A DNA stretch of 20,385 bases from DATFKA01 sp042095835. GTDB taxonomy: Bacteria > Bacteroidota > Bacteroidia > Chitinophagales > Saprospiraceae. Where the stretch lies: positions 1-20,385 of the forward strand of contig JBELML010000117.1 in the NCBI GenBank assembly GCA_042095835.1, written 5' to 3'. Below are positions 1 through 6,872 of this stretch, one piece after another; positions within the stretch are counted from its first letter, which is position 1; every line of letters starts with the position of its first letter. The notes beneath the pieces are model-generated. The model saw only the letters and a list, made by a program, of their open reading frames with translations. It was not told where the DNA came from and made no database searches. The translations under genes and the position numbers were made by a program.

Positions 1-45
1 ATATCCATTGCTAGGACGATTTCTATTGCAAAGTTGTTACAATAA

Positions 46-891
46 TTACCTTTTAAAAACCAATTTCACCAATACTGGAAAGTGGTCTGAAGCATACTTT
101 TGATCAATGGAATCGCTAATCGTGGCGTGGTGAATAACGTCAAAATCGGAGCTGATAAAAACATAGTCGATTCGGTTGCTAATCTCTTTATTCCAATCAA
201 AACCATTAAAGGTACCGTAGGGCCCAAAAGGTGGAAGCGCCGATAAAAGATAGCTATCTTTATAGTCTAGCTGCATATCTTGAATAGGCGCTTCCTCGGG
301 CACTAAATTAAAATCACCGGTTATAATGACGGGATACCCTTTGGTATTCAATTGCTCAATTTGAGCTTTAATTACCTTGATAGATTCCGCTCTAGCCATT
401 TTTCCTCTGTGATCAAAATGCGTATTGAAAACCCAAAACTTTTGCTTAGCTCCTTTTCTCTTTCCTTTAAATAAAGCATAAGTGCAAATGCGATTCAGTG
501 CAGCATCCCAGCCTTTGGATGGAATATCTGGATTTGGCGAAAGCCAGAAGGTCCCTTGTTCTAGCACCTCAAATGCTCCTTTTTTATAAAAAATAGGACT
601 AAATTCTCCCCCTTCAAGACCATCATCACGGCCTACGCCTAGGTATTCCATGCCGGGCATCAATTGATCTATTACGTCTAATTGACTTTTTAGCGCCTCT
701 TGCATACCAATGATATCCGGATTGTGGTAGAAAAGTTGATTGATTAGAAAGCCTTTTCTCAAAGACCATTGATTGTCACCATCATTAGGGTTATCATAAC
801 GAATGTTGTAGGACATTACGGCGATATCCTGACTCAGTGAGCGCATAGCAAATAAGCTTAAACTAAACAAAAGTAGGAGTTTGTGGATCAT
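46..891 (-). CDS. Secreted endonuclease/exonuclease/phosphatase family protein
   Basis: This is a 281-residue protein of the metal-dependent endonuclease/exonuclease/phosphatase (EEP, DNase I-like) fold. A signal peptide covers about residues 1-20 (hydrophobic LLLLFSLSLFA, cleavage near SLS-Q), so it should act outside the cytoplasm. The EEP signature residues are all visible in order: N29 in MSYNIRYDN, E65 in GMQEA, H158 in NTHFDHRG, D193 and N195 in TGDFN, D242 in RIDYVF, and the terminal SDH (268-270) before FPV. The catalytic core therefore looks intact. The family covers nucleases, sphingomyelinases and inositol phosphatases; short secreted Bacteroidota members of this type are usually annotated only at family level, and the substrate cannot be told from the sequence. 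It is the distal gene of a pair with the M28 peptidase: its ATG shares one base with that gene's TAA (TAATG), which suggests translational coupling. Confidence 0.93.
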   Translation of the reverse strand: MIHKLLLLFSLSLFAMRSLSQDIAVMSYNIRYDNPNDGDNQWSLRKGFLINQLFYHNPDIIGMQEALKSQLDVIDQLMPGMEYLGVGRDDGLEGGEFSPIFYKKGAFEVLEQGTFWLSPNPDIPSKGWDAALNRICTYALFKGKRKGAKQKFWVFNTHFDHRGKMARAESIKVIKAQIEQLNTKGYPVIITGDFNLVPEEAPIQDMQLDYKDSYLLSALPPFGPYGTFNGFDWNKEISNRIDYVFISSDFDVIHHATISDSIDQKYASDHFPVLVKLVFKR

Positions 892-2480
892 TATCTTCTT
901 CCGCTTTTATCGTCTTTTTTAACTTTTAAATCAGTGGCTTTTCTTGGAAGTTGCTCATCTCTCATAGCGGTATGCCAAACAAAATGAGCAATAACGGTAG
1001 CCGCTTGGGCGAGATCTTCTTGCTCTAGATGATCCAAGTTGTCCATATTTGAATGGTGGGTTCTAGATCCATAGGCAATCGGATCCTGAATAAACTGAAA
1101 ACCAGGAATGCCAACGCCATCGAAAGCCAAGTGATCGGTCCCTCCGGTATTACTCAAGGTTAAAGTAGAGGCATCCATATCTTTAAAGGGTTTTAACCAA
1201 GCACGGAAAATAGGAGCTACTGCTTGATTGCCCTGGAGGTAAACACCTCTCACTTTACCCGTACCATTATCTAGGTTGAAATAGGCAGCGACTTTTTCCT
1301 GTTCGGGCTTTAATGATTGTGGCGTATATCCTCCGGGATCAACTTCCGCAAAATGCTTGGAAACATAAGCTCTAGATCCATAAAGACCTTGTTCTTCACC
1401 TGTCCAAAGCGCCAAACGTAGTGTTCTGCGGGGCTGCACACCACTTTCTTTAATGGTTTCCAACAAGATTCTGGCGGCCTCCATCATGACTGAGGAACCC
1501 GCACCATTATCGGTAGCTCCAGTTGCCGCATGCCAGGAGTCAAAGTGTGCCCCAAATATAACCACCTCATCCTTGAGGTCTGTTCCTGGTATCTCAGCGA
1601 TGATATTATGCTCCATACCGTCTGGGTTGGTGTATTGGCTTTTGAGGTTGAGTTTGACCTTGGTCTTTATGCCTTGTTGAGTTAATCGAAGCAGGCGATT
1701 GTAATGCTCGACGGCTACAGTGACTTGGGGTACAACGGGATTGTTTTCATCCCAAGGACGACCCTTTGCTGTAGTAGCACGCGAAACGAATACCGTACCT
1801 TGATCTCCCTTGTAGGAGCGGTCGAGAATGGCCAAAGGTTGCTCATCAAGTAGAAACTGCCTTAATTGCTGATTAAAAGAAAAACCGCTGGTTGATCTAC
1901 GACCTCTTCTTGGGCGTGGAGTTGGCATGGATGCATTAGCTCGGTTGAGTAGCTGCTCGTCGGTCAATCGCGTGGCTGTGCCATCATACCACTCACGGAC
2001 TGTGCGGATGGTATCGAATAATACAATTTTACCTTGTAGTTGACCTTTGTACTTGGCTAAGTCTTCGGCATCGTCTGCATCCAAGTAGATTAATTCTCCT
2101 TCAACCTCACCTGCTGTACTTGGCGACCAAGCTTTAGGATAGGCAATGACTGGCCAGTAGGCGGGAGTATAGGCGTGCATCTCAAAATGATCGAGTTCCC
2201 ATCCACGACCGAAAGGGCCCCATTCCTCAAGATGGACATTGTCCATTCCCCAAGATTTGAGTTCATTCACAGCCCATTCGGTAGCACGATCAAGGCCGGG
2301 AGAGCCGGTGAGGCGTGGCCCATGAATATCAATCACCCAATTGGCAATATCCATCACTTGGCTTTGATCGATTCCATGTTTTTTAATGAGATCAACCATT
2401 TCTTCGTTTACCTCTTCTTGAGCATATATATAATGCAATGAAAAGGTGGTAAGCGTTAATAGTAGTAAAAGTCTTTTCAT
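891..2480 (-). CDS. Secreted M28 family zinc metallopeptidase with PA-like insert
   Basis: This 529-residue protein is a di-zinc M28 aminopeptidase/carboxypeptidase Q-like enzyme. A signal peptide covers about residues 1-20, ending in YIYA-Q. The N-terminal half (about 90-290) contains a PA-like region of the kind inserted in secreted M28 enzymes (ELIYLDADDAEDL, GKIVLFDT). The catalytic domain starts at about 290: H312 in GAHFDSW, D324 in TDNGAG, E362/E363 in WTGEEQG, D404 in NLDNGTG and H475/H476 before SNMDN. These match the five zinc ligands and the general base, so it should be active. It probably trims peptides in the periplasm or outside the cell. A Pro/Arg-rich loop at about 187-197 (PRPRRGRR) is unusual and may be a flexible or protease-sensitive surface loop. 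It is promoter-proximal to the EEP gene. I found no clear promoter in the 295 bases upstream. Confidence 0.95.
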   Translation of the reverse strand: MKRLLLLLTLTTFSLHYIYAQEEVNEEMVDLIKKHGIDQSQVMDIANWVIDIHGPRLTGSPGLDRATEWAVNELKSWGMDNVHLEEWGPFGRGWELDHFEMHAYTPAYWPVIAYPKAWSPSTAGEVEGELIYLDADDAEDLAKYKGQLQGKIVLFDTIRTVREWYDGTATRLTDEQLLNRANASMPTPRPRRGRRSTSGFSFNQQLRQFLLDEQPLAILDRSYKGDQGTVFVSRATTAKGRPWDENNPVVPQVTVAVEHYNRLLRLTQQGIKTKVKLNLKSQYTNPDGMEHNIIAEIPGTDLKDEVVIFGAHFDSWHAATGATDNGAGSSVMMEAARILLETIKESGVQPRRTLRLALWTGEEQGLYGSRAYVSKHFAEVDPGGYTPQSLKPEQEKVAAYFNLDNGTGKVRGVYLQGNQAVAPIFRAWLKPFKDMDASTLTLSNTGGTDHLAFDGVGIPGFQFIQDPIAYGSRTHHSNMDNLDHLEQEDLAQAATVIAHFVWHTAMRDEQLPRKATDLKVKKDDKSGRR

Positions 2481-2699
2481 AATTCTGGTAATTAATGCAG
2501 TGCTTTAAAGCTCCTCAATGAGTTCTTTTTTAGAAATCAGGACGTTTTTAAACCACTATAATAGCCTTGGCTTAAGGTTGGTAACAATAATAACCAATTA
2601 TTTTGGCACTACTAAATTTGTAATTATCCAATGTGATGGAGCTTGTTTATAAATGCAAATAGCTTATCTTTTGGCTTTTTATCACTTTTTTGAATAAAA

Positions 2700-2717
2700 A
2701 AAGGAGGCACCACCTTT
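2700..2717. promoter_or_regulatory. Candidate operator: 18-bp near-palindrome at the repressor promoter
   Basis: The sequence AAAGGAGGCACCACCTTT is an inverted repeat with one mismatched pair and a two-base centre. The centre is too tight for a good RNA hairpin but is right for a dimeric DNA-binding protein. It overlaps the -33 side of the promoter proposed at 2714-2744, 59 bases before the start of the XRE-S24 repressor-like gene. Autoregulation by that protein is the natural inference. The rest of 2481-2699, between the divergent genes, shows nothing I can name. Confidence 0.45.
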
Positions 2718-2744
2718 ATCATTAGAGCAAAATTTATAAATTTG
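2714..2744 (+). promoter_or_regulatory. Bacteroidota-type promoter of the XRE-S24 gene
   Basis: TAAATTTG at 2737-2744 is a perfect match to the Bacteroidota -7 consensus TAnnTTTG. At 19 bases upstream the -33 position reads CTTT rather than TTTG, so this is a half-strong promoter. It leaves a leader of about 25-30 bases before the ATG at 2776. The weak -33 element lies in the right arm of the palindrome at 2700-2717. Confidence 0.5.
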
Positions 2745-2775
2745 TCCCAACAGTAAGGATAAAGCGAATAACCAG

Positions 2776-3651
2776 ATGAATAATATTGTTACACAACGAT
2801 TTATCAAATGTCACGATAAGCTTCGTGAGGATAATCGTGTACGATCAAGCCGGAAATTTGCCTTATCCCTCGATTATCTCCCACAAAGTTTAAGCGAAAT
2901 ACTGAAAGGACGTAGAGATGTCACTATTGAGCTGTTGCGCAAAGCAGTGGCTACCTATAAAATCAATCCAGTATATATTTTCACTGGCGAAGGCCCTATG
3001 TTTATGACCGAAGAGGATCATAAAGATTTTAGGGTCTTGACTATTGTGACCAATATCCAGGACGATGAACGCATTTTACACGTTCCCATTCCTGCCCATG
3101 CTGGATATGCTGCCGACTTGAACGATCCTTCCTTTATTGAAAATCTGCCGACCTATACCTTACCTGATTATAAGTATAAGGTGGGTACCCACCGCTCTTT
3201 TGATGTTGCTGGCGATAATATGGAGCCTACCTTGTTTGAGGGCGACAAAGTAGTCTGTAGTTATCTTGAGCCTACTCTCTGGGAGACGGCAATTAAGGAT
3301 AATTACGTGTATGTGATTGTAACACGTGGTGATGTCTTGGTAGGCCGCATTTTCAACCGTTTAAAAACAGACAATAAGATTAGTCTACAATCGGATAATA
3401 CCTTTTATGAGCCTAAGGAAGTTGGGGTAGGAGATATCCGAGAAATTTGGTATGTCAGGACGAAGATTAGTCCGTTTTTACCAGCAGTTGCTCAAAAAAC
3501 CAAGCCATCTAATGAGGATTTAATATACCTTCGTCGACAGATTAAAGAACAGAATCAATTGATTCAAGATTTAAGTAATAATATCGCCGATCTTTCGGCA
3601 AAAATTAAACAGACATATCTTGATGGCGAAGAAAATAACAATAATAGGTAA
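2776..3651 (+). CDS. XRE-type HTH repressor with S24 (LexA/CI-like) domain lacking the catalytic dyad
   Basis: This 291-residue protein has three parts: an N-terminal helix-turn-helix (about 20-65, with QSLSEILKGRRDVT resembling the XRE recognition region and NPVYIFTGEG the usual end of that domain), an S24/LexA-like domain (about 100-230), and a C-terminal coiled coil (about 246-282). The S24 landmarks are recognisable: an Ala-Gly pair A109-G110 at the cleavage-site position and a GD-x-MEPT motif. The nucleophilic serine of GDSMEPT is Asn148, and the position of the catalytic lysine (in LVGRI, where family members read LVKRI) is Gly190. The spacing of 42 residues is close to that of lambda CI. 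Self-cleavage by the standard mechanism therefore looks impossible. No phage genes lie nearby, so it is an orphan regulator. It is co-transcribed with the small gene that overlaps its end by 29 bases. The HTH-S24 architecture is clear; targets and inducer are unknown. Confidence 0.88.
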   Translation: MNNIVTQRFIKCHDKLREDNRVRSSRKFALSLDYLPQSLSEILKGRRDVTIELLRKAVATYKINPVYIFTGEGPMFMTEEDHKDFRVLTIVTNIQDDERILHVPIPAHAGYAADLNDPSFIENLPTYTLPDYKYKVGTHRSFDVAGDNMEPTLFEGDKVVCSYLEPTLWETAIKDNYVYVIVTRGDVLVGRIFNRLKTDNKISLQSDNTFYEPKEVGVGDIREIWYVRTKISPFLPAVAQKTKPSNEDLIYLRRQIKEQNQLIQDLSNNIADLSAKIKQTYLDGEENNNNR

Positions 3652-3853
3652 AGTAGTTTATGAAAACCTGGAAGGAGGTTTCTGGGGAATCAAAGATGAA
3701 AAAGGCAATAATTGGTTGCCTGTAAATATGCCGGAGCAACTCAAACATAAAGGCAAAAAGGTAGAAATTATTGCGGAGCGAGTGGAGATGATGGGCATTA
3801 CCATGTGGGGAGAAACCATAAAAATTAAAGGCTTTAGTACCATGACGCCTTAG
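3623..3853 (+). CDS. Small 76-residue conserved-looking protein, possibly OB-fold
   Basis: A soluble protein with no signal peptide or membrane segment. It reads as a small all-beta protein: a first strand pair (KKITIIGKVVYENL), a turn with GGFWGIKDEKGNNWLP, then VNMPEQLKHKGKKVEIIAERV and a last strand with MWGETIKIKGF. The pattern of a Trp- and Gly-rich turn, a 'given in the message, permitted to be' type ligand loop and two amphipathic strands is like small OB-fold proteins, but this is a structural guess and I do not recognise the family. ATG at 3623 is preferred; a TTG one codon upstream (3620) is possible. The start lies 29 bases inside the S24 gene in another frame, so the two are surely co-transcribed and probably translationally coupled. 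A functional link with the repressor is inferred from this only. Confidence 0.72.
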   Translation: MAKKITIIGKVVYENLEGGFWGIKDEKGNNWLPVNMPEQLKHKGKKVEIIAERVEMMGITMWGETIKIKGFSTMTP

Positions 3854-3867
3854 GGGTGATTTCCAAA

Positions 3868-3900
3868 AAAAGCACCATTTTTACCAAAAAAAGTGCTTTT
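3868..3900 (+). other. Weak stem-loop after the small gene
   Basis: AAAAGCAC (3868-3875) pairs with GTGCTTTT (3893-3900) across a 17-base loop. The surrounding sequence is A-rich, with ACCAAAAAA or a near variant repeated three times between 3862 and 3912. It could be a weak terminator or mRNA-stabilising stem after the S24 unit. The stronger terminator is 100 bases further on. Confidence 0.35.
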
Positions 3901-3995
3901 GCTACCAAAAAACGAAAGAATCCTGTGGATAATCTATCGGGTATTACCTTTGGATTGTCAAGGGGAACTTTAATATAGAAATTTGCGTTCATTAG

Positions 3996-4031
3996 CAATA
4001 GCCTTCAGAATTAGAAGGCTATTGTTTTTTT
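3996..4031 (+). terminator. Rho-independent terminator
   Basis: CAATAGCCTTC (3996-4006) and GAAGGCTATTG (4014-4024) form a perfect 11-bp stem with a 7-base loop, followed by seven T at 4025-4031. It terminates plus-strand transcription from the S24 unit before it runs into the convergent lipoprotein gene that ends at 4068. The opposite strand has no T run after the stem, so it is one-directional. Confidence 0.88.
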
Positions 4032-4067
4032 ATGTACTAGGTACTCCTAATACGATTAGCTAATGAT

Positions 4068-4865
4068 CTAGTTTAAATTTTCCGTAGGATCTTCTTTTAA
4101 AGTAAATTTCCTAGAAACGGGATTTAAAGGAGTGTCCACCTTCTCTCCATTAGCATCTACTAATGTCAAAGTGACAATATTCTCGCCCATCGGCAAACCA
4201 CTAATTAAATAAGGTTGCCAAGTATCAATCATATGTTCTTCTTCATTGATCAAGGCTTTTACTTTATAGTTACTTCCTAAATCGGTATTCACTAAATAGA
4301 AGTCCAACATGACCTTATCGGTATTGGCTTTTCCGACATAAGTACCTTTAGGGCGGCTATAAAAAAGCATTGGATCACTGATGTCGCTAGCTTCGGTGAT
4401 GGTATTATTGGCAATACTTACGTTCTGAGCAATATAGGCTTTACCATTTTTAATGCTCTCGTGGTAAGATCTGGATAGAAAAGCCAATAGCTTGTGATCT
4501 CCATCAGGTAATTCTTGGGCGAAAGATCCTTCGTATTTCGCGATATAAGGCTGTGTATTGGCAATCAAATGAATGTGAGAACCCTTGGCAGAGTTGGCAC
4601 ACATTTTAGCGTCTGCATCTGGTGTTTGCTGCCCCAACTGATAGCCTGTAAAACCAAAGTCAAACTGCCCGTTTTCGTATTTCATACTTTGTAAGTCTGC
4701 ATCAGGAAACTCATAAGTTTCAGCAAAAGGCTCCAAGCTATATTTTTTCTCAACTACAGCCTCTGTGGTGGTAGTTTCTGCGCTGGCAGCTTCGCTTTCT
4801 GCACTATTATTTTGGCAGGCAGTAAAGGAAATAGCAGCCAACAAGATTAAAATGGTAATTCGCAT
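4068..4865 (-). CDS. Lipoprotein of unknown function, possible DUF4399-like tandem beta domains
   Basis: This 265-residue protein has a type II signal peptide with the lipobox FTAC (Cys17), then an acidic Ser/Thr/Glu-rich linker (about 18-40), so it is probably anchored in the outer membrane. The mature part seems to hold two related beta-sandwich units: about 60-150, with GSHIHLIANTQPY and ELPDGDHKLLAFLSRSYHES, and about 185-255, with VMLDFYLVNTDLG and GLPMGENIVTLTLVDANG. The HxHL and GDH/H pattern of the first unit resembles DUF4399-type domains; that is my reading, not a search result. No catalytic signature is visible. It is transcribed divergently from the D-aminoacylase-like gene, with 126 to 162 bases between them depending on the start used. 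I would call it a hypothetical lipoprotein. Confidence 0.85.
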   Translation of the reverse strand: MRITILILLAAISFTACQNNSAESEAASAETTTTEAVVEKKYSLEPFAETYEFPDADLQSMKYENGQFDFGFTGYQLGQQTPDADAKMCANSAKGSHIHLIANTQPYIAKYEGSFAQELPDGDHKLLAFLSRSYHESIKNGKAYIAQNVSIANNTITEASDISDPMLFYSRPKGTYVGKANTDKVMLDFYLVNTDLGSNYKVKALINEEEHMIDTWQPYLISGLPMGENIVTLTLVDANGEKVDTPLNPVSRKFTLKEDPTENLN

Positions 4866-4901
4866 TGAATGTAAAAGTTTTATTGTGATTGAATTAGAAA
4901 A

Positions 4902-4930
4902 TTGCTATGTCTGGCGCAAAATTAGATTTT
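4902..4930 (+). promoter_or_regulatory. Possible promoter for the D-aminoacylase-like gene
   Basis: TTG at 4902-4904, an 18-base spacer and TAGATTTT at 4923-4930 match the Bacteroidota TTTG/TAnnTTTG pattern with one mismatch in the -7 box. Transcription would start about 60 bases before the first candidate start codon. Confidence 0.35.
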
Positions 4931-5027
4931 CTAGCCAATAAGAGATCGAATTCTTAAACAACTTCTCAATTAAAAAACCAAGATTAATAAAATGTTCACG
5001 TATATTAAAAGTATCAAAACGAAAGCA

Positions 5028-6710
5028 ATGCAAACCAAACTTTTATTTGTAGCGATGATGCTACTAAGTCTAGCAGCCTGTAATACTACTACAGAAGAAT
5101 TCGACATTATTATTAAAAATGGAACAGTCTATGATGGATCTGGCGCAGCTGGGCAAGTAACCGACCTGGGCATTATCAATGACACCATCGCCAAAATTGG
5201 GGATCTTTCTAATGCAATGGCGCCCAATGTGGTAGATGCTAGTGGTCGAGTGGTTGCTCCCGGCTTCATTAATATGCTTTCCTGGGCCACCACTAGCTTA
5301 TTAGTGGATGGTAGAGGACTTAGTGATCTAAAGCAGGGGATTACGCTTGAAGTAATGGGCGAAGGCTGGTCTATGGGACCACTCACCCCTAAAATGAAAG
5401 CCGATGAGTTGAAAAGTCAAGGCGATATCAAATACGATATTGAATGGAATACACTAGGAGAGTACCTGCAATATCTAGAAGATACGGGCGTGTCTATGAA
5501 TGTGGCCTCCTATATTGGAGCTACAACTGTACGGATTCATGAGATTGGCTATGAGGATAGAGCACCTACAGTTGAGGAACTAGCTAGTATGCAAGATCTA
5601 GTGAGAGATGCAATGCGAGAAGGGGCAATTGGTGTCGGTTCTTCGCTGATTTATGCACCAGCCTTCTATGCGGATACCGAAGAGCTAGTCGCCTTATGCC
5701 AAGCCGCCAGCGAATTTGGTGGAGGCTATATCACTCATATGAGGAGCGAAGGCAACAAACTCCTAGAAGCCGTAGATGAGGTGGTTGAAATTGCCGAAAA
5801 GGCCAATATAAAGGCGGAGATCTACCATCTTAAAGCAGGAGGACAGAGTAACTGGCCAAAAATGGATTTAGTTATCCAAAAGTTAGACAGCGCTCAAAAG
5901 GCTGGTATTGATATTGCTGCGAATATGTACAACTATGTAGCCGGAGCGACGGGCCTCAATGCCTCAATGCCACCCTGGGTGCAGGAGGGCGGATACGAAG
6001 CTTGGGCCAAGCGACTAAAAGATCCTACGATCAGAGCTAAAGTCAAAGCTGAAATGAAAACGGATGCGCAGGATTGGGAAAACCTTTATTACTCAGCAGG
6101 TTCTGCTGACAAATTAATCCTGGTCGGTTTTAAAAACGATGACTTGAAAAAATATACAGGCAAGACACTGGCAGAAGTAGCAGCTATTAGAGGTACTGAT
6201 CCAGAAGATACGGCGATGGATTTGGTCATCGAAGATGGTAGTAGAGTAGGTACGGTATACTTCTTGATGTCAGAAGAGAACGTCAAAAAACAATTGCAAC
6301 TTCCCTATATTTCCTTTGGCTCAGATGCAGGTGCCCTCGCTGCGGAAGGAGACTTTTTGAAATCAAGTACTCACCCCAGAGCTTATGGAAACTTTGCTCG
6401 CCTACTTGGCAAGTACGTCAGAGATGAAAAAGTCATCCCAATGGAAGAGGCCATTTATAAATTGACCAAATTATCAGCTCAGAAAATCGGTATCCAAAAT
6501 AGAGGAGAATTAAAGCCAGGATTCTTTGCTGACGTCGTCATCTTTGATCCCCAAAAGATCAAGGATAATGCCACCTTTGCAGCTCCTCACCAATATGCTG
6601 AGGGCGTCGAGCAGGTGTTTGTGAATGGTCAACAAGTCCTCAAAGATGGGGAAGCTACGGAAGCTAGATCCGGACGGTTTGTGAAAGGACCTGGATTTGG
6701 GAAGGAGTGA
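5028..6710 (+). CDS. D-aminoacylase (N-acyl-D-amino-acid deacylase)-like amidohydrolase, lipoprotein
   Basis: An amidohydrolase-superfamily protein of the N-acyl-D-amino-acid deacylase type. I chose ATG 5028 because it gives a normal lipoprotein signal (MQTKLLFVAMMLLSLAAC, Cys18); an in-frame ATG at 4992 would add 12 residues. Numbering from 4992, the N-terminal beta-sandwich begins IIIKNGTVYDGSG, and the barrel entry is APGFIN at 89-94. D-aminoacylases normally read GFIDxHxH there; this protein reads NMLSW (94-98), so the first metal motif is absent. Other metal-site positions survive: E124 in MGEGWS (where classical enzymes have the GNCG cysteine), H249 in ITHMRSEG, H279 in YHLKAGG and D445 in SFGSDAGA, plus H461 in STHPR. 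The C-terminal sandwich ends with GELKPGFFADVVIFDP and a VFVNGQQVLKDG strand. It probably acts in the periplasm on an acylated or D-amino-acid compound, with a modified metal centre. Confidence 0.9.
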   Translation: MQTKLLFVAMMLLSLAACNTTTEEFDIIIKNGTVYDGSGAAGQVTDLGIINDTIAKIGDLSNAMAPNVVDASGRVVAPGFINMLSWATTSLLVDGRGLSDLKQGITLEVMGEGWSMGPLTPKMKADELKSQGDIKYDIEWNTLGEYLQYLEDTGVSMNVASYIGATTVRIHEIGYEDRAPTVEELASMQDLVRDAMREGAIGVGSSLIYAPAFYADTEELVALCQAASEFGGGYITHMRSEGNKLLEAVDEVVEIAEKANIKAEIYHLKAGGQSNWPKMDLVIQKLDSAQKAGIDIAANMYNYVAGATGLNASMPPWVQEGGYEAWAKRLKDPTIRAKVKAEMKTDAQDWENLYYSAGSADKLILVGFKNDDLKKYTGKTLAEVAAIRGTDPEDTAMDLVIEDGSRVGTVYFLMSEENVKKQLQLPYISFGSDAGALAAEGDFLKSSTHPRAYGNFARLLGKYVRDEKVIPMEEAIYKLTKLSAQKIGIQNRGELKPGFFADVVIFDPQKIKDNATFAAPHQYAEGVEQVFVNGQQVLKDGEATEARSGRFVKGPGFGKE

Positions 6711-6719
6711 GGGGGAGCG

Positions 6720-6853
6720 GAGACTGGGAGACTGGGAGACCAGGAGATGAGGAGACTGGGAGACTGGGAGACTGGGGGAACGGGGGAACGGGGACTGGGA
6801 GAGGGAGAGACTGGGAGAGGGAGAGACTGGGAGACCAGGAGACTGGGAGAGCT
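6720..6853 (+). repeat. G-rich 8-bp minisatellite (AGACTGGG units)
   Basis: Starting just after the stop codon of the amidohydrolase gene, the plus strand repeats the unit AGACTGGG with variants such as AGACCAGG, GGGGAACG and AGAGGGAG over about 130 bases. It is almost free of pyrimidines apart from the regular CT. Between 6758 and 6805 there are at least seven runs of three or more G with loops of 3-5 bases, which fits the G-quadruplex consensus. A GTG-started frame through it (6707-6916) only translates the repeat (GDWETGR units) and is not a gene. Confidence 0.88.
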
Positions 6854-6872
6854 GAGAGGGGGTATTCTGGAC

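Noticed and set aside
2613..2620. Second TAAATTTG promoter box upstream of the S24 gene
   Set aside because: There is no TTG or TTTG at the right distance upstream, and a better-placed box exists at 2737-2744.
2776..3853. Prophage remnant, because of the CI/LexA-like protein
   Set aside because: No integrase, structural or lysis genes and no attachment-site repeats are nearby; neighbours are ordinary chromosomal genes.
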